Positions 43,001 through 53,841 of a stretch of 64,000 nt of DNA are shown in pieces. How positions within the stretch are numbered: the first letter of the stretch is position 1; each line of letters starts with the position of its first letter. The notes under the pieces are model-generated. The model ran no database searches, was not told where the DNA came from, and was given only the letters and a program-made list of their open reading frames with translations. A program made the translations under genes and the position numbers. The DNA is from Peronospora farinosa (lineage: Eukaryota > Oomycota > Peronosporomycetes > Peronosporales > Peronosporaceae): contig CANTFK010000661.1 in the NCBI GenBank assembly GCA_947646735.1, positions 434,001 through 498,000 on the forward strand, read 5' to 3'.

Positions 43001-43080
43001 GAGGTGGCAAAGCACTTGGTGCAGAAACTTGGTGAATAAGCCCTGTCCAATCTCTTAAATCGTACTTCTGAGCATCATGT

Positions 43081-44018
43081 TGCGCAGTCGGAGCATTTCG
43101 AGGCGTTTGTGCTTGGACAGCGTAGAAATGCGTCTGAGGTAAACAGCCATGCCACAGCTAAGATCATCATTAAGACTCAGGATGAGCTTAAGCTTGAGCA
43201 GGCACGGAATGAGGCCCTCATCAGAACTGTTGAGACGCTCTCGTCTCGGTCTAATCAGCCAAGGCCCATTCGAATGGACCCTCCAAAGCTTGATGGAACT
43301 GCCCCACGCACGATTTTCCACTGGCTTTTAGCAGTTGAGCAATGCGGTATGGCGCAACTCATCGAAGACGACACCAGGATGGTGTCGTATGCCATGGTAA
43401 ATTTGCGTGGAAAAGCGCCATAGTGTGCATACTCAGCGATTATCGCAAACGCTGATGCATTTCCATCATGGACGATATTTAAGTCAAAGATTCGTGCCTG
43501 TACCAGCCGCCTAACAATGAAGTATTATTTCAGGCGCGCTACTTATGGAGCACGACAGGCGAAACGATCTCTGCAAGAGTATGTGCAGAAGATGCGTTCG
43601 CTGTATGCGTATATTAATGTGGGTCCGATATAGGAACACATTAAGGTGCCTACGTTCATGAACGACTACCGTACGGCCCATCGCGTCAGGCCCTTTATAG
43701 TAAGTTACCAACGACGATGGAGTAGGCAATAGAAAATTACCATGGTTGAGGAGCAATTTACAACATCGCCTCGGCGACAGGCCGTCGACCGAGAAGTCAG
43801 ATGCCACTCCAATAGGGTTAGGCAATGCACACGGGGTCTGCTACATGCGCGGCAAGCGCGGCCATATGATGGCTCGCTGCTATGCCAAACTTGCTGTTGG
43901 GGCCAAGTCAGCCAGCAAGAAGTCTCCCAGCCCGAAGGGAGGTTCGAAAAACCAGCGTGCACGACGCACGGGTTCAGCACCTGCCCAAGATGGGCCAGGA
44001 AATGTGGGAGCGCAGTAG
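43081..44018 (+). pseudogene. Element C gag (broken)
   Basis: N-terminal piece (FVLGQRRNASEVNSHATAK; TIFHWLLAVEQCG; LIEDDTRMVSYAM) ends at a stop where B reads WAYY. About 300 bp of damaged sequence follow, then the nucleocapsid with the same altered knuckle CYMRGKRGHMMARC as B. Up to about 43740 it is clearly diverged from B; beyond, it is nearly identical. Confidence 0.75.
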
Positions 44019-44051
44019 GGGTGGGATGTCCTACTATCGCGGACTCTGAAG

Positions 44052-44055
44052 CTAC
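44052..44055. other. Empty target site of element A preserved in C
   Basis: GAAGCTACCCCTAAG here corresponds to the sequence split by A in B, with the CTAC (GTAG on the other strand) present once. Confidence 0.85.
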
Positions 44056-44073
44056 CCCTAAGTTCAGAGTAAT

Positions 44074-45379
44074 CGAACAAATGGGTAGCATAGTCCGTGA
44101 GGTTCCGAAAGGTCGTACCTCAACCTTTTTGGTCTATAGCTCTCGATTACGAGGCTATGACCAATTGATGACCCTTCTCGTGGATTCGGGTGCATCACAA
44201 AACTTTGTGAAACTCGCGGCTCTGAAAAAGAGACCGGCGAGTTATAAGTCGCTTTGCCAGGATGGCAAGCGAGAAGAGGCGATCGTTCGTTTAGCGAACG
44301 GCGCGCTCGTTGTATTGGAGGGAGTTCAAGTTGAACTCGCCTTCAGCTTGAGTGACTTCTCTTGTAAAGAGAGGTTCACAGCGCTAGGTATGGAGAGTCC
44401 GTATGACCTCATCCTAGGCATGCCTTGGTTGGATAAACACCAACCATGTATAGACTGGCGTACACGCACAGTCGCTAGCTCTACGCAAGACACCGGAAAT
44501 GATGTGCTCCTGCAAGAAGCTTATGCGATTTATGCTGTGTCCGACACAGTCGAGGGTGCGATGACGGTATGTCAATCGACACCAGGAACTACCCAGCTCG
44601 AAAGGAGTGGTGTAGTTGAAAGTGCCCTGGCAGAAAGCTAGGTGACACATATTCCTCCCCAGGTCGAAAAGACTGGTGTAGTGAATGGGGCGATGACAGG
44701 TAGTCATGCGTCCAATAGTCCTGCACAGAGCCGAGGGCCTGTGTCAGTTGATGGTGGGCCGACAGGAAGTCAAGCGCCACAAGAACCGGCACAGAGCCAA
44801 GAGCCTGGTGCGGTTGGAAGGAGTGCGTTAGCTGAAATAGCAACGACACCTTCTTCCAGGTCAAAGGTCGTGGTGATTCGAAGAACGAGCACCAGACGCA
44901 TTAAGACGATAAAGGGCACGTCGAAATGAGTGACCCTTGGATCAGTATCGGTCCAAGAGGGCGGACCTACGAACGAGTTGTTCGAGGCCGTCGAAGACAA
45001 AATGCCGGAGGCATCCTCAATTGAGGTTCTCCAACTTGTCTTGGCATCTGCCGAGGAGATAGTAAATCTCTCGGAGATAACGAGTATTCTGTTCCTGTCC
45101 GAACTTAAGGAAGGAAATATCCACGAGATAGTCGCACCAGTTCCAGAAGAGAACGTGGTGGACTGTTGCTCTTCATCCAAAATGGATGAGAGCGTCTTGG
45201 AGACCGACAAAAGAAACGGTTCTCTGCTCAAGGCTGGGAAGCCTTGGAGGACAGCCCGTTCTATGATGTTCTGTGGAAACACCGTGATGTGTTTCCAGCA
45301 GAAGTGCCGAGCCGCCTACTGGCCGATAGGGGCATCAGGCACGAAATTGACCTGGAGCCTGGCACCAAGTATTGTGTGA
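44074..45379 (+). pseudogene. Element C protease region with two in-frame stops
   Basis: LLVDSGASQNF protease, then the same TAG (44639-44641) and TGA (44927-44929) as B, each followed by GTGAC, and the same frame change into RT near 45240. Differences from B are a few residues only. Confidence 0.8.
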
Positions 45380-46134
45380 CCAGGCAATGGCTGTTGCCGA
45401 ATAAACAAGTCGATTACATCGATGAGTTCTTCGACAAGCGAGCCAAGGCGGGACATGTACGTGAGAGAAAGTCGCCTCACTGCTGCCCGACCTTCTGTGT
45501 GCGTAAAGCCACTGGTGGATGGCGCGTGGTTCATGCTTATAATAAGCTGAACACGGCCACCATTCCAGCTCAAACGCCGATCCCGCGGAAAGATGTTTTG
45601 TTGAATTCCATGGGAAAGTCAACTATCTTTTCCGCGTTGGATATAAAGGATGGCTACTATCAGGTTCTCATGAGAGATACTGATGTAGCCAAAACGGTAG
45701 TAAGCATTTCGAGCGGTATGCTGTGGGAGTGGCTTGAGATGCCACGAGGACTGAAAAATGCTCCGGCAACATTCAACCGAGTGGTGGCTCACGTGATGCG
45801 TCAGCACTGTGCCTACGCGTCCCATTACTTTGACAATGTATTCGTGCATAGTAGGGTGGAGGACGGTCTGAGCGCAATAGAGTCGCACAAGCGTCATTTA
45901 GACGCTGTGTTGGAGACTCTAGGTGACGCCCAATTATACTTAAACTTTCAAAAGTGCGTAATAGGGGTCCCCGAGATACCTGTACTGGGCTGCATCGTAG
46001 GTGCACATGGTGTACGAGCAGATCCAGAAAAGGTCAAGGCTGTAAAGGAATGGCCAGTCCCACGTAATGTGAAGGATCTGCGCCAATTCCTTGGGCTCGC
46101 TAATTACTTGCATAAAACACTACCGCTACGCTGA
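45244..46134 (+). pseudogene. Element C reverse transcriptase, truncated, active site YFDN
   Basis: Nearly identical to B from EDSPFYDVLWKHRDVF to GLANYLHK, with the same HYFDNVFVHS box. It then ends abruptly at TLPLR-stop: the thumb end and the whole RNase H are deleted. Confidence 0.85.
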
Positions 46135-46149
46135 GTACACCCGTTTTGT

Positions 46150-47600
46150 CGTCGAGTAAGCTCGACGACATTAGAAGGGCTTGCGCACAAGATAATGATC
46201 TTGTACGCCTGATGAAGTATCTCAAGGACCCTCCACGCAAGCTAAGAAGCGCTTGCCTGCCATGTATCGATCTTCTCTAGATCGATACACCCAGCGGGAC
46301 GGCTTACTGTACTACACAGCCGTCAACAACGACACGCCTCGTGTCGTTGTACCGCCACAACATGATCTCAGGTTACGGATCATGTTTGAATGTCACGATG
46401 CACCAATAAGTGGGCATCGCGGCCGTGAGAAGGGTCAGTCGCGACTTTTACTGGCCACGCCAGTATAAGTTTGTGCGCAAGTACGTGCGTGCTTGCGAGG
46501 TGTGTCAACGAGTGAAACCTAGTCCTTCACTCCGTGCACCATTGCAGCCTCTACCTGTTCCGGCAGAGTGCTGGAAGTCCGTATCAATGCACTTTGTCTT
46601 TGGGTTTCCCAAAGACGCTCATAAGAAAAATGATATTCTTGTATTTGTAGACTGGTTTAGCAAGATGGTACATATTGTTGCTGTACCTGAGTTGATCACA
46701 GCGAAGGGCTGTTCTCGAGTGTTAATCGATACAATCTTTCGATTGCACGGGTTACCCCGTGAACTTGTGTCCAAGAGGGACCCCCGGTTCACGGCTGAGT
46801 TTTGGCGTTCAGTATTCCAAACATTAGAACACGGCTCACTATGTCTACTTCTGACCATCTAGAAATCGATGGTCAGACTTCACACGCCAATTGCGTCCTC
46901 GAAGAGATTCTTCGAGAGTACGTCCACTCTTCACGAGTTGAAGTGAATTTGTCGATATTCGGATTCGCCATCAGCAACTCAGTGCATGCGTATACGATGC
47001 ATATACCGTTCTACGTAAATGGCCTTCGCCATCCACGTGCCCCACCTTAGTAGAGGGTGACTTTAATTAAAGGGGGGGGGCTCGCTCGAGCAAGAACCAA
47101 TATGGCTCTTGCTAGTCACGCGGCGACTTTATGGTCGACGCGACAGTAACCGAAGTCGTACCATTCGACTTCGGTACTGTATGAGCGATGACGCTCTTAC
47201 TAATAGTGAAGCTGACGACGTCAGCATCGTTCGAGGTATCACTAGCGAGACGACTAATGTTCTCACTGAGTTGGTAATATATATCTCTGCACAGCAGCCA
47301 AAAGCAATTAGTCAGCAGAGGATTACCTGCTGGACCGTTAAGAGGTAGTCCGTTTCGTGCAAGACTCCATCATAGAAACGGTCGAAAAGCAGGAATGAAA
47401 AGCAGAATATAATGGAAGGGCAAACGCTCATTCTTTTATTAAGAAGATATAGTACTGTATTACTGTCGATAGTAAATTTACTTAAACACGTAGTGACTAA
47501 CGTGGGCAGCAAATTGGTGCCCAAGTACATCGAGCCATTTCGTGTATTCCGCTGCCTAGGCAACGCATACACGATCGAGCTGCGCACGAAAAGCTGAATT
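46150..47600 (+). pseudogene. Element C integrase from a different chromovirus lineage (broken)
   Basis: Segments: RYTQRDGLLYY; FECHDAPISGHRGREK (HH half); YVRACEVCQRVKP (CC half); core with SMHFVFGFP where the first catalytic Asp would be, then SKRDPRFTAEFW, and a damaged Glu region. The C-terminal barrel (SKLVPKYIEPFRVFRCLG) follows. It is much diverged from B integrase although the adjacent RT is nearly identical. Confidence 0.75.
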
Positions 47601-47811
47601 AGCTTCTGCGTGACGTAAGTGTAGTTCTTGGCTTTGAAAGTTCGTTGCGCGGTTCGCTTTAAGCGACCGGCAACGGTTCGTACTGCGCTTTAGCGCCGAC
47701 CAACACCCCGACCACCGTACGCGGAGGTAAGACGGTCTAACCGCTATCTCACGCTGCTCGAAGGTGTGTGCTCGTAGCACTTGGCAGCTTCTTTCGAAAT
47801 GCCCGTCTACA
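47580..47811 (+). repeat. Element C 3' LTR remnant
   Basis: Contains AGCTTCTGCGTGAC and the LTR end TTTCGAAATGCCCGTCTACA; shorter than the 5' copy. Confidence 0.55.
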
Positions 47812-48321
47812 TATTCCACGTGAATCGAAGCTTAATGTTGTTTACCTGCAAATTATTGGCGCATTCATCAAACCATCGCGTTCTTTTAAATTATCCATCA
47901 CGTCTGTGGTATTGACAAGTTTGCATTTCTGCGACGCCGACGCAAAGGCGGTGGTCCGTTACCATCCCATGAGAAGCTGAATCAGGTCGTATTGGTCTTG
48001 TTACAGTGCTTGCAGTACGGGAGCTTGTAGTTAACTGGTAATTCTAGGTGGGTTTGCGTAAGAGCAATCGATACGCAGCAGCTTTTAAGTCAGTCGCCAA
48101 GAGCTCATATCATTCGAGCGTGACCCAAACACTCCATTTTAAACACGACATCCCACAACTCGTAATCAGTGCTCAGTGTTAAATGTCCTTTTGACACCAA
48201 ATGTCACTTTTATGCGTTAATCATGTCCCTTTTCGACATTTCGGATTGGTAGAAACTTCAATGTGTCGCATTCTTTTTCAATTTGGCTTCATTTAAAAAA
48301 AAAAAACTTTTCTCACTATTC
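47812..48321. other. Spacer between element C and the lipase-DnaJ gene
   Basis: No gene seen; a poly-A run of about 14 nt (48294-48307) lies just before the start codon. Presumably holds the promoter. Confidence 0.45.
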
Positions 48322-51300
48322 ATGGCGTCGACGTTTGAAGTCTCGCGACTATCGACAAAGCAACCGAAAAGCTCAGGAAATGCTTCGAAGTCTAATAATT
48401 CACGTGCGTGGTGGTGGACAGACACGAATCTAGACAGTGATCAGGTTGCTTCCAGCGAGACGGAGCTGCTGAACGCCGCTGTATTGTGTGCGGCGCTGTC
48501 TGCGACACAATCGGAACCTTCAGAAACTGACGAACAGGCCACTAACCGCGCAACTCGTGAGATCGAGATGCATGTGCACAAGTCTCCGCTTCCGCACAGT
48601 CTGCATCTGCCAGTGCTGGCGTTCTCGCCCGACTACGTGCTCATGCAGTCCGAGTTTGCGTTGCTCTGTGCTGTGCGAGCAACAAAGCCTGCTGATATTC
48701 TGCAGACGGTGGTGGGTTCTGCTGTGCCGCTCTCACAGCCATATCTGCACAGATATGGTGCTGCGAGGATTCACGCGCCGTTCTGGAAGCGAACACAGCG
48801 ACTGAACTTACAGGACATTCACCATCGAGCACGCCAAGCCAAAAAGATGTTGATATTGTGTGGCCACTCAATCGGCGGCAGCATTGCGCAGCTAGCATTC
48901 TGCGAACTAGCGTACCTGCACTTGCCAACGAAGGTGCGGTTGAGTCTGGAAAAGCGAGACTTTGAGCAGCAGAAACAAGAACAGTCGACAGAAAATGGCA
49001 CGAGAACATGTGATGAATTAGACTTTGGATTGATGATTCAAGGTATGACAGAGGAAGAGCGATCGATGATTTCTCGCAATATGCCACGTATGTTAGCGAT
49101 TGGCTTTGGATCTCCGTATATTGGATCTTCGGGACTGACAGCGTTTTTGGAACCACTGAAGCTCAGCAAGCGAGTAATCACGTTTGTCAATGAGTTTGAT
49201 TGCATCCCGAGCATTCTCAATGTAGCGCAGTCAGCGGCGATGGTTGCGAAGACGACTGACCGATTTGTTACGATCGCCAAAGCGACGAAAACGTTTGTGA
49301 ACTTGCTGCCAATTCAAATGCAACAACGTTTCGTCGCTTTAACAGCGACATCAAATACTGGCACAGTTCCAAATGCGAGCTCTGCTTATTTGTCAATGAG
49401 TCTCAATATTTTGCAGAACACGTTCCAAAAGTTTCGCGACTATAATATTGTGAAGGAAATTGACTACCAGTATTTTCCATGCGGGACTTACATTTTCCTT
49501 TCAAAGTCTGGAACAGAGTATAGCATTTACTCGGATCCAAGCGCTATCAGTAAGGCGTTGCACAAGGAGGATGATTTCGATTCCACTTTGACGGGTAACG
49601 CAATTTTGCAGCATTTGATGAGCGCATATGTGAGTGCCGTCACGCGCCGTTCAAATTCCATTCAGATTAACGCCTCTATGGACTTCTATGAGCGTCTTAA
49701 TATTCCTCGAAACGCGACAGAGAAAGAAATACGGAGTGCCTACAAGCGGCTAGCGTTGAAGTGGCACCCAGATCGGTGGGCAAACAATTCCGCCAACCCA
49801 CAGGAATTAGCTTCTGCGGAGGAGATTTTCAAGTTGCTTGCAGAATCGTACGAGGTGCTGTCAGATACTGAAGCACGGAAGGCATACGATGCGCATCTGA
49901 CCAACTCGTCCAGCAGCATAAGGGATGAGTTTGTACGTAATGGCACTGTGAACGGGATGACTCTTGATGAAGCTATCGCCACTTTCCGAGACGTAATTGA
50001 TAATCTCTCTGGGGCGGTATCGAAGGTCACGTCGCGCTTTTCAACTTCAAACTCGACGGTGGTGAATCCATTGCGTACTCCCTCATCCGTCCGAAGCGGT
50101 CTTAACCCTAACAACCACGACAATATCTTTGCGCCAGATCGGATTCGTGTGTCGCGTACAGTGGGAATTGGTGCAGACCAGAGCGAGCAAATTCTGTATT
50201 TGGAACCTGAAGAAATTATAGCTGGCGATATAGCAGCACCTGCCCAAGCAACAAGTAGCTCTGGTGGCAATGCTGGATTGCGAACAATTTCCATGGTGGG
50301 TGGTGCTGTTGCTGTTGGAGCAAGTGTTGCGTTAATTGTCAATGCGTGGTCGCAGTACTCGGAAACGTTAAAGAGAAATCGTCAGGCAGCAGTGGTGAGA
50401 GACATGCCTGCAGACTGCTTATTGTTGTTGCTCGAAGACTACCGCAATACGCAACACACCGATACGACGCAACTACTTATTCAACAAGCTGATGAACGGA
50501 GGAAAAGAAGAGATACCTCGTCACTTGCCCTTAGCAATTCGAGCAATAAAGCGAACGAAAGTACTGGTAAACAGCTTTTTGTGAGAGGGGCGCGGCAAGC
50601 ACTTGCCACGTTGAAGCAAGAGGAAGATGCGGCAGAAGATGAGCTCATTGAAGAGTTTTTTGATTGCGCCACCGAGTATGACAATGCCGTCATGGAGGCA
50701 ATAGCTGAGGAGGAGTTTTTTGATTGCGTCAGTCTTTTGAATGATGTAGCAGTTCACTTTAGCAAAGATGCACTAGAAGAAGAAAAGCGCGTGGAGGAAG
50801 GATCGAAAGAAGAGGAAGACGTTGTTGGTATCAGAATGGGAATTGCTTTTCCTCGTGGATCAATTGTCAGTACTCCTTTTGGTCTCGCCATCGTGCAAGA
50901 TTGGAGAGAAGGTGAATTGTCCGCTGATGTGCGCTTCATTTGTTCTAAGGATATGGTCGGCTACATTCAGAAAGCGAATATCTCGCGTGGTGCGTTACTT
51001 GCAAAAGCAACAGCAAGTGATATCTTAGAGTCAAAGAGAACGAGGATTGCCGATCGTGTGATAGCTCGATACCATTTAGATGCTGGAGAGGCGGGTACAA
51101 CTTTCAAGAGTTTAGTTATTGCGAGCGGTGATGGTGCTTTGGATAGTGGAATTCGCGCCGCTGGAGGTGTAGCTTTGGCGAAAGGCATGGCAAGGACATC
51201 CTCAGCGCTAGGTGGTGCCGTTGCTGCACCGCTTACGATTGCGTCAATTCTCGTTGATATCGGAAAAGAGTACTACGATTATCGCAAGCGTTATACTGAT

Positions 51301-52563
51301 CGAAAGTCTCTCGGTGTGCTCTCTACGACCACCGAGCAGCTGATGATGCAAGATTTCCGGTTAAAAACTGGGGAAGTCATCGCCAGTCGTACGGCAGCAG
51401 CGGCAGGTGCAGGGATTGGTGCATATAGTGTGGCTTCAGCTTTAGGAATGTGGAGTACAGCAGGGTTTGCAGCTGGTCCCGTTGGTATCGTGGCTGCCAC
51501 AAGTGCAGCTGTCGTTGGCGGTATGCTAGGATTCTTCGCTGGTTCCAAGGCATACTCGGCATCTACTGCAGGTTATTTTACAAGCCAGGAAAATGCGAAA
51601 GAGCACATCGATCGTCTGGAGCTTGGAGCGCGAATCCTGTTTGATGAGTTTGATCCTGAAGCTACAGGCACAATTTCGAAGGAAGACTGCATTAAGCTGA
51701 TGAAAAAGCTTTACGACGCGATGGGATCAATTTCAGAAAGCGGATATGAGAGGACTATGATAGTGATTCACGACGATGCGTTTGTAGGTCCCGTGACGTG
51801 GGGCATGTTTTGGGAGTGGGTCAGCACAGAGGCAGCTCGGGCTCTTCGCGAACTGGAGCATGAAGAGTCGAAGAAGTTGTCAGAACCGGTAGCGGGTGAA
51901 GCGTGGTGGAACAGCTACATGACATATTTCTCGTATCCGAACTCGAGATCAGCTACGCCGTCGCTTGCAGCACCGCATGCTAGTGTATATCCATCTGTCC
52001 TCGCAGCACAGGGGCTAAAAATGAGGGATACTAAGTTATCACCTACCGTTGCATCATCTGAAGATGAGAGCTTGGTGCTGAAGGCGCAGGTTGAGTTCTT
52101 GGTGAATAATGGTCATTTGACAGCGGGGGACGCTTTCCAGCTCCGAGAGCAGTTGGCGTCCGATGATCTGATGTTAAAAGAGTCCGCACAGAGGACAATT
52201 GCCGCCATGCATGAAGGCCTTTCGGACGGGGCGCTAAATCATAACCTTGTATGCGACGGATTTGGTTTTGCTGGCGGTGACGTCATGGATGCGTCTGCTG
52301 TTGAGTCCGAAAAGGAGCGTGTTACAACCTGCGCACGCGCTTCAGAGGCCACTGCTACTAATGACGATACGAAAAGGTTTCCTGAGCCTGATGAACGGCT
52401 TGACGTCATGTGCTCGCTGATGTCTACGCAAGGTTTGGAGCGGTTGTTGCAGCGACAGAACATCCTTGTTGGAAACGATATGCCTATGCGACACGAGGAC
52501 TTGCACTGTTTAGCACTCATGGCTGCAGCTCCTGCTTCTTTAACTCCAGAATCGTCAAATTGA
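48322..52563 (+). CDS. Class-3-lipase-like / DnaJ / EF-hand fusion protein (1413 aa), copy 1
   Basis: Intronless. An N-terminal AWWW motif is followed by a class-3-lipase-like hydrolase: nucleophile GHSIGGS (Ser about 183), Asp in NEFDCIPS (about 293), His in LQHLMSAY (about 431). A J-domain (about 454-526) has HPD at 482-484, so it could stimulate an Hsp70. A hydrophobic segment (about 656-676) follows, then an acidic part with EEFFDC twice. Next are long Gly/Ala-rich membrane-prone segments (about 930-1085), one EF-hand loop (DPEATGTISKED, about 1110-1121), and a conserved C-terminal block (LDVMCSLMST; HEDLHCLAL). The ATG at 48322 is chosen because the frame extends upstream only through TTG. 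Function unknown; possibly a membrane-associated, calcium-sensing esterase linked to chaperones. Confidence 0.85.
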   Translation: MASTFEVSRLSTKQPKSSGNASKSNNSRAWWWTDTNLDSDQVASSETELLNAAVLCAALSATQSEPSETDEQATNRATREIEMHVHKSPLPHSLHLPVLAFSPDYVLMQSEFALLCAVRATKPADILQTVVGSAVPLSQPYLHRYGAARIHAPFWKRTQRLNLQDIHHRARQAKKMLILCGHSIGGSIAQLAFCELAYLHLPTKVRLSLEKRDFEQQKQEQSTENGTRTCDELDFGLMIQGMTEEERSMISRNMPRMLAIGFGSPYIGSSGLTAFLEPLKLSKRVITFVNEFDCIPSILNVAQSAAMVAKTTDRFVTIAKATKTFVNLLPIQMQQRFVALTATSNTGTVPNASSAYLSMSLNILQNTFQKFRDYNIVKEIDYQYFPCGTYIFLSKSGTEYSIYSDPSAISKALHKEDDFDSTLTGNAILQHLMSAYVSAVTRRSNSIQINASMDFYERLNIPRNATEKEIRSAYKRLALKWHPDRWANNSANPQELASAEEIFKLLAESYEVLSDTEARKAYDAHLTNSSSSIRDEFVRNGTVNGMTLDEAIATFRDVIDNLSGAVSKVTSRFSTSNSTVVNPLRTPSSVRSGLNPNNHDNIFAPDRIRVSRTVGIGADQSEQILYLEPEEIIAGDIAAPAQATSSSGGNAGLRTISMVGGAVAVGASVALIVNAWSQYSETLKRNRQAAVVRDMPADCLLLLLEDYRNTQHTDTTQLLIQQADERRKRRDTSSLALSNSSNKANESTGKQLFVRGARQALATLKQEEDAAEDELIEEFFDCATEYDNAVMEAIAEEEFFDCVSLLNDVAVHFSKDALEEEKRVEEGSKEEEDVVGIRMGIAFPRGSIVSTPFGLAIVQDWREGELSADVRFICSKDMVGYIQKANISRGALLAKATASDILESKRTRIADRVIARYHLDAGEAGTTFKSLVIASGDGALDSGIRAAGGVALAKGMARTSSALGGAVAAPLTIASILVDIGKEYYDYRKRYTDRKSLGVLSTTTEQLMMQDFRLKTGEVIASRTAAAAGAGIGAYSVASALGMWSTAGFAAGPVGIVAATSAAVVGGMLGFFAGSKAYSASTAGYFTSQENAKEHIDRLELGARILFDEFDPEATGTISKEDCIKLMKKLYDAMGSISESGYERTMIVIHDDAFVGPVTWGMFWEWVSTEAARALRELEHEESKKLSEPVAGEAWWNSYMTYFSYPNSRSATPSLAAPHASVYPSVLAAQGLKMRDTKLSPTVASSEDESLVLKAQVEFLVNNGHLTAGDAFQLREQLASDDLMLKESAQRTIAAMHEGLSDGALNHNLVCDGFGFAGGDVMDASAVESEKERVTTCARASEATATNDDTKRFPEPDERLDVMCSLMSTQGLERLLQRQNILVGNDMPMRHEDLHCLALMAAAPASLTPESSN

Positions 52564-52820
52564 GCTTACGCAATAAATCTGCTAATATCAAAGCATTGAG
52601 GAATTTCATGAAGATACGGATGGATGAATGAATACTCACTCTTCCGCTCCGTCAATGTCGTTTATTTTTTATTGCTAATGTTCGATCTCTTGCTCCTCAA
52701 TTCAATGCAAGAGGTACCCAGGGCAAAACGTACCACGAGCGCCATCTCACCATGTTTGAAAACAAGTCATGTCGTCTTTATTTTTTGAATGTGGTTGCCT
52801 GTGAATAAAGCGCACACTGC

Positions 52821-53453
52821 TTAGAAAATCGAGAGCTTCACTTCCATGGCCTCGTGGACACGGAACAAGTTTTCAGGGTGCTCATTAGGATCTACAACAC
52901 AACAGTCAGCCAGCAAGATGAATCAGTTTCCAATCCTCCTCATACCAACGACCGAAGCAGCTGTCACTACCATTTAGGAAGTCCGTAAACTCAATCTGTT
53001 CATCTGCGCCCGTGAGCGTGTCAAGACCGGCGCGCGAGCTTGGCAGTCCCGGAAGACGCTACAAAACAAGCAGCGGCAGTTAAGAAACTGATCCGGCGTC
53101 GAGATAAAAGAGAGAGAAGTGCTCACTGTAAACTGCTCGAGCACTGATTTCTCTGTGCGCAGACGCATGGCCGCCGCCTTGCCGTAGACCTGTTCGACCG
53201 TCGCCATCTTGAGCTCCCAGTTGGACTGGCGGTGCTACATTGGATGAGTCTACTCAGTACAGTAGTTTGTAAATGAAATAAAGCATCTGAAGTCGCGTAC
53301 CGTCGTCTGCAGACGCTGTACTTCATGCAGCGGTCTGACGTCCTCACTGGCGCTGTAAAAGCCAAAGCGTAGAGCGTCGGGGGGCGCACGCACGAGAGGG
53401 AGACTAGATGAGTTCTGATAGAGTAGCATACAATACACCAGACACAAGCACAT
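52821..53453 (-). CDS. Proteasome maturation protein UMP1/POMP
   Basis: Chaperone for 20S proteasome assembly. Exons in coding order are 53453-53301, 53234-53127, 53058-52971 and 52891-52821, giving about 139 aa (human POMP 141). The diagnostic C-terminal half reads NWELKMATVEQVYGKAAAMR, then RLPGLPSSRAGLDTL, then DEQIEFTDFLNDP, ending in EVKLSIF. The 5' end is uncertain: the start may be 53453 or the internal ATG at 53429, or a further exon may exist. The 257 bp between this gene and copy 1 of the fusion gene hold nothing I recognise. Confidence 0.82.
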
Positions 53454-53841
53454 GAACTTAGTCTCTCGATGCGTAATGTCGCTAGTGACAACTCACTTTC
53501 TTACCATATTACGTCGAACACTTGGAGGAGATCTAAAAATGAGGGAAAGCTTTCAAAGTACATCAAATATGCTGCACGATAGGCTCTTAAATGTAGCCAT
53601 CTACTGTCGATTTTTCAGCAAGAAGATGACGCTGGGCAGGTCGCATGGTACAAACGAGCACGGGCTCAAGCGATCATCAGGTGTAGATTACAACCAAGTG
53701 CGGGACCGACAGATTGACGATCACCGCTTTGAGCGTCAGCGCATCATTCGAGCGGCCTCATCAGCGGTGCAAAGTCTTTGCTTTTAGGTTGCACGTATTC
53801 ATAGAGTTGACCTTTATTTTGTTATTGCTAGCCACCTGTAG

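Larger units (their letters stand above)
43741..46115. repeat. Near-identical inverted-repeat tract shared by C and B
   Basis: Matches, in reverse orientation, B at 40910-40586 plus 28447-26388 (B interrupted by A). Both ends of the tract are abrupt: diverged gag on the left, unrelated continuation after ANYLHK on the right. Confidence 0.8.
42423..47811 (+). mobile_element. Element C: degenerate, mosaic Ty3 element
   Basis: Plus-strand element with LTR-like sequence (42423 to about 43000), gag, protease, RT, integrase and a 3' LTR remnant ending GCCCGTCTACA at 47811, the same end as the B LTR in coding sense. The 5' LTR-like part shares short blocks with B (GTGATATACATT, AATGACGCT, AGCTTCTGCGTGAC). 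Internal deletions, frameshifts and stops are frequent. No matching target duplication was found. Confidence 0.75.

Noticed and set aside
42527..47811. Target-site duplication for element C
   Set aside because: Bases before either candidate LTR start (22055 or 42527) do not match TATTC after 47811.
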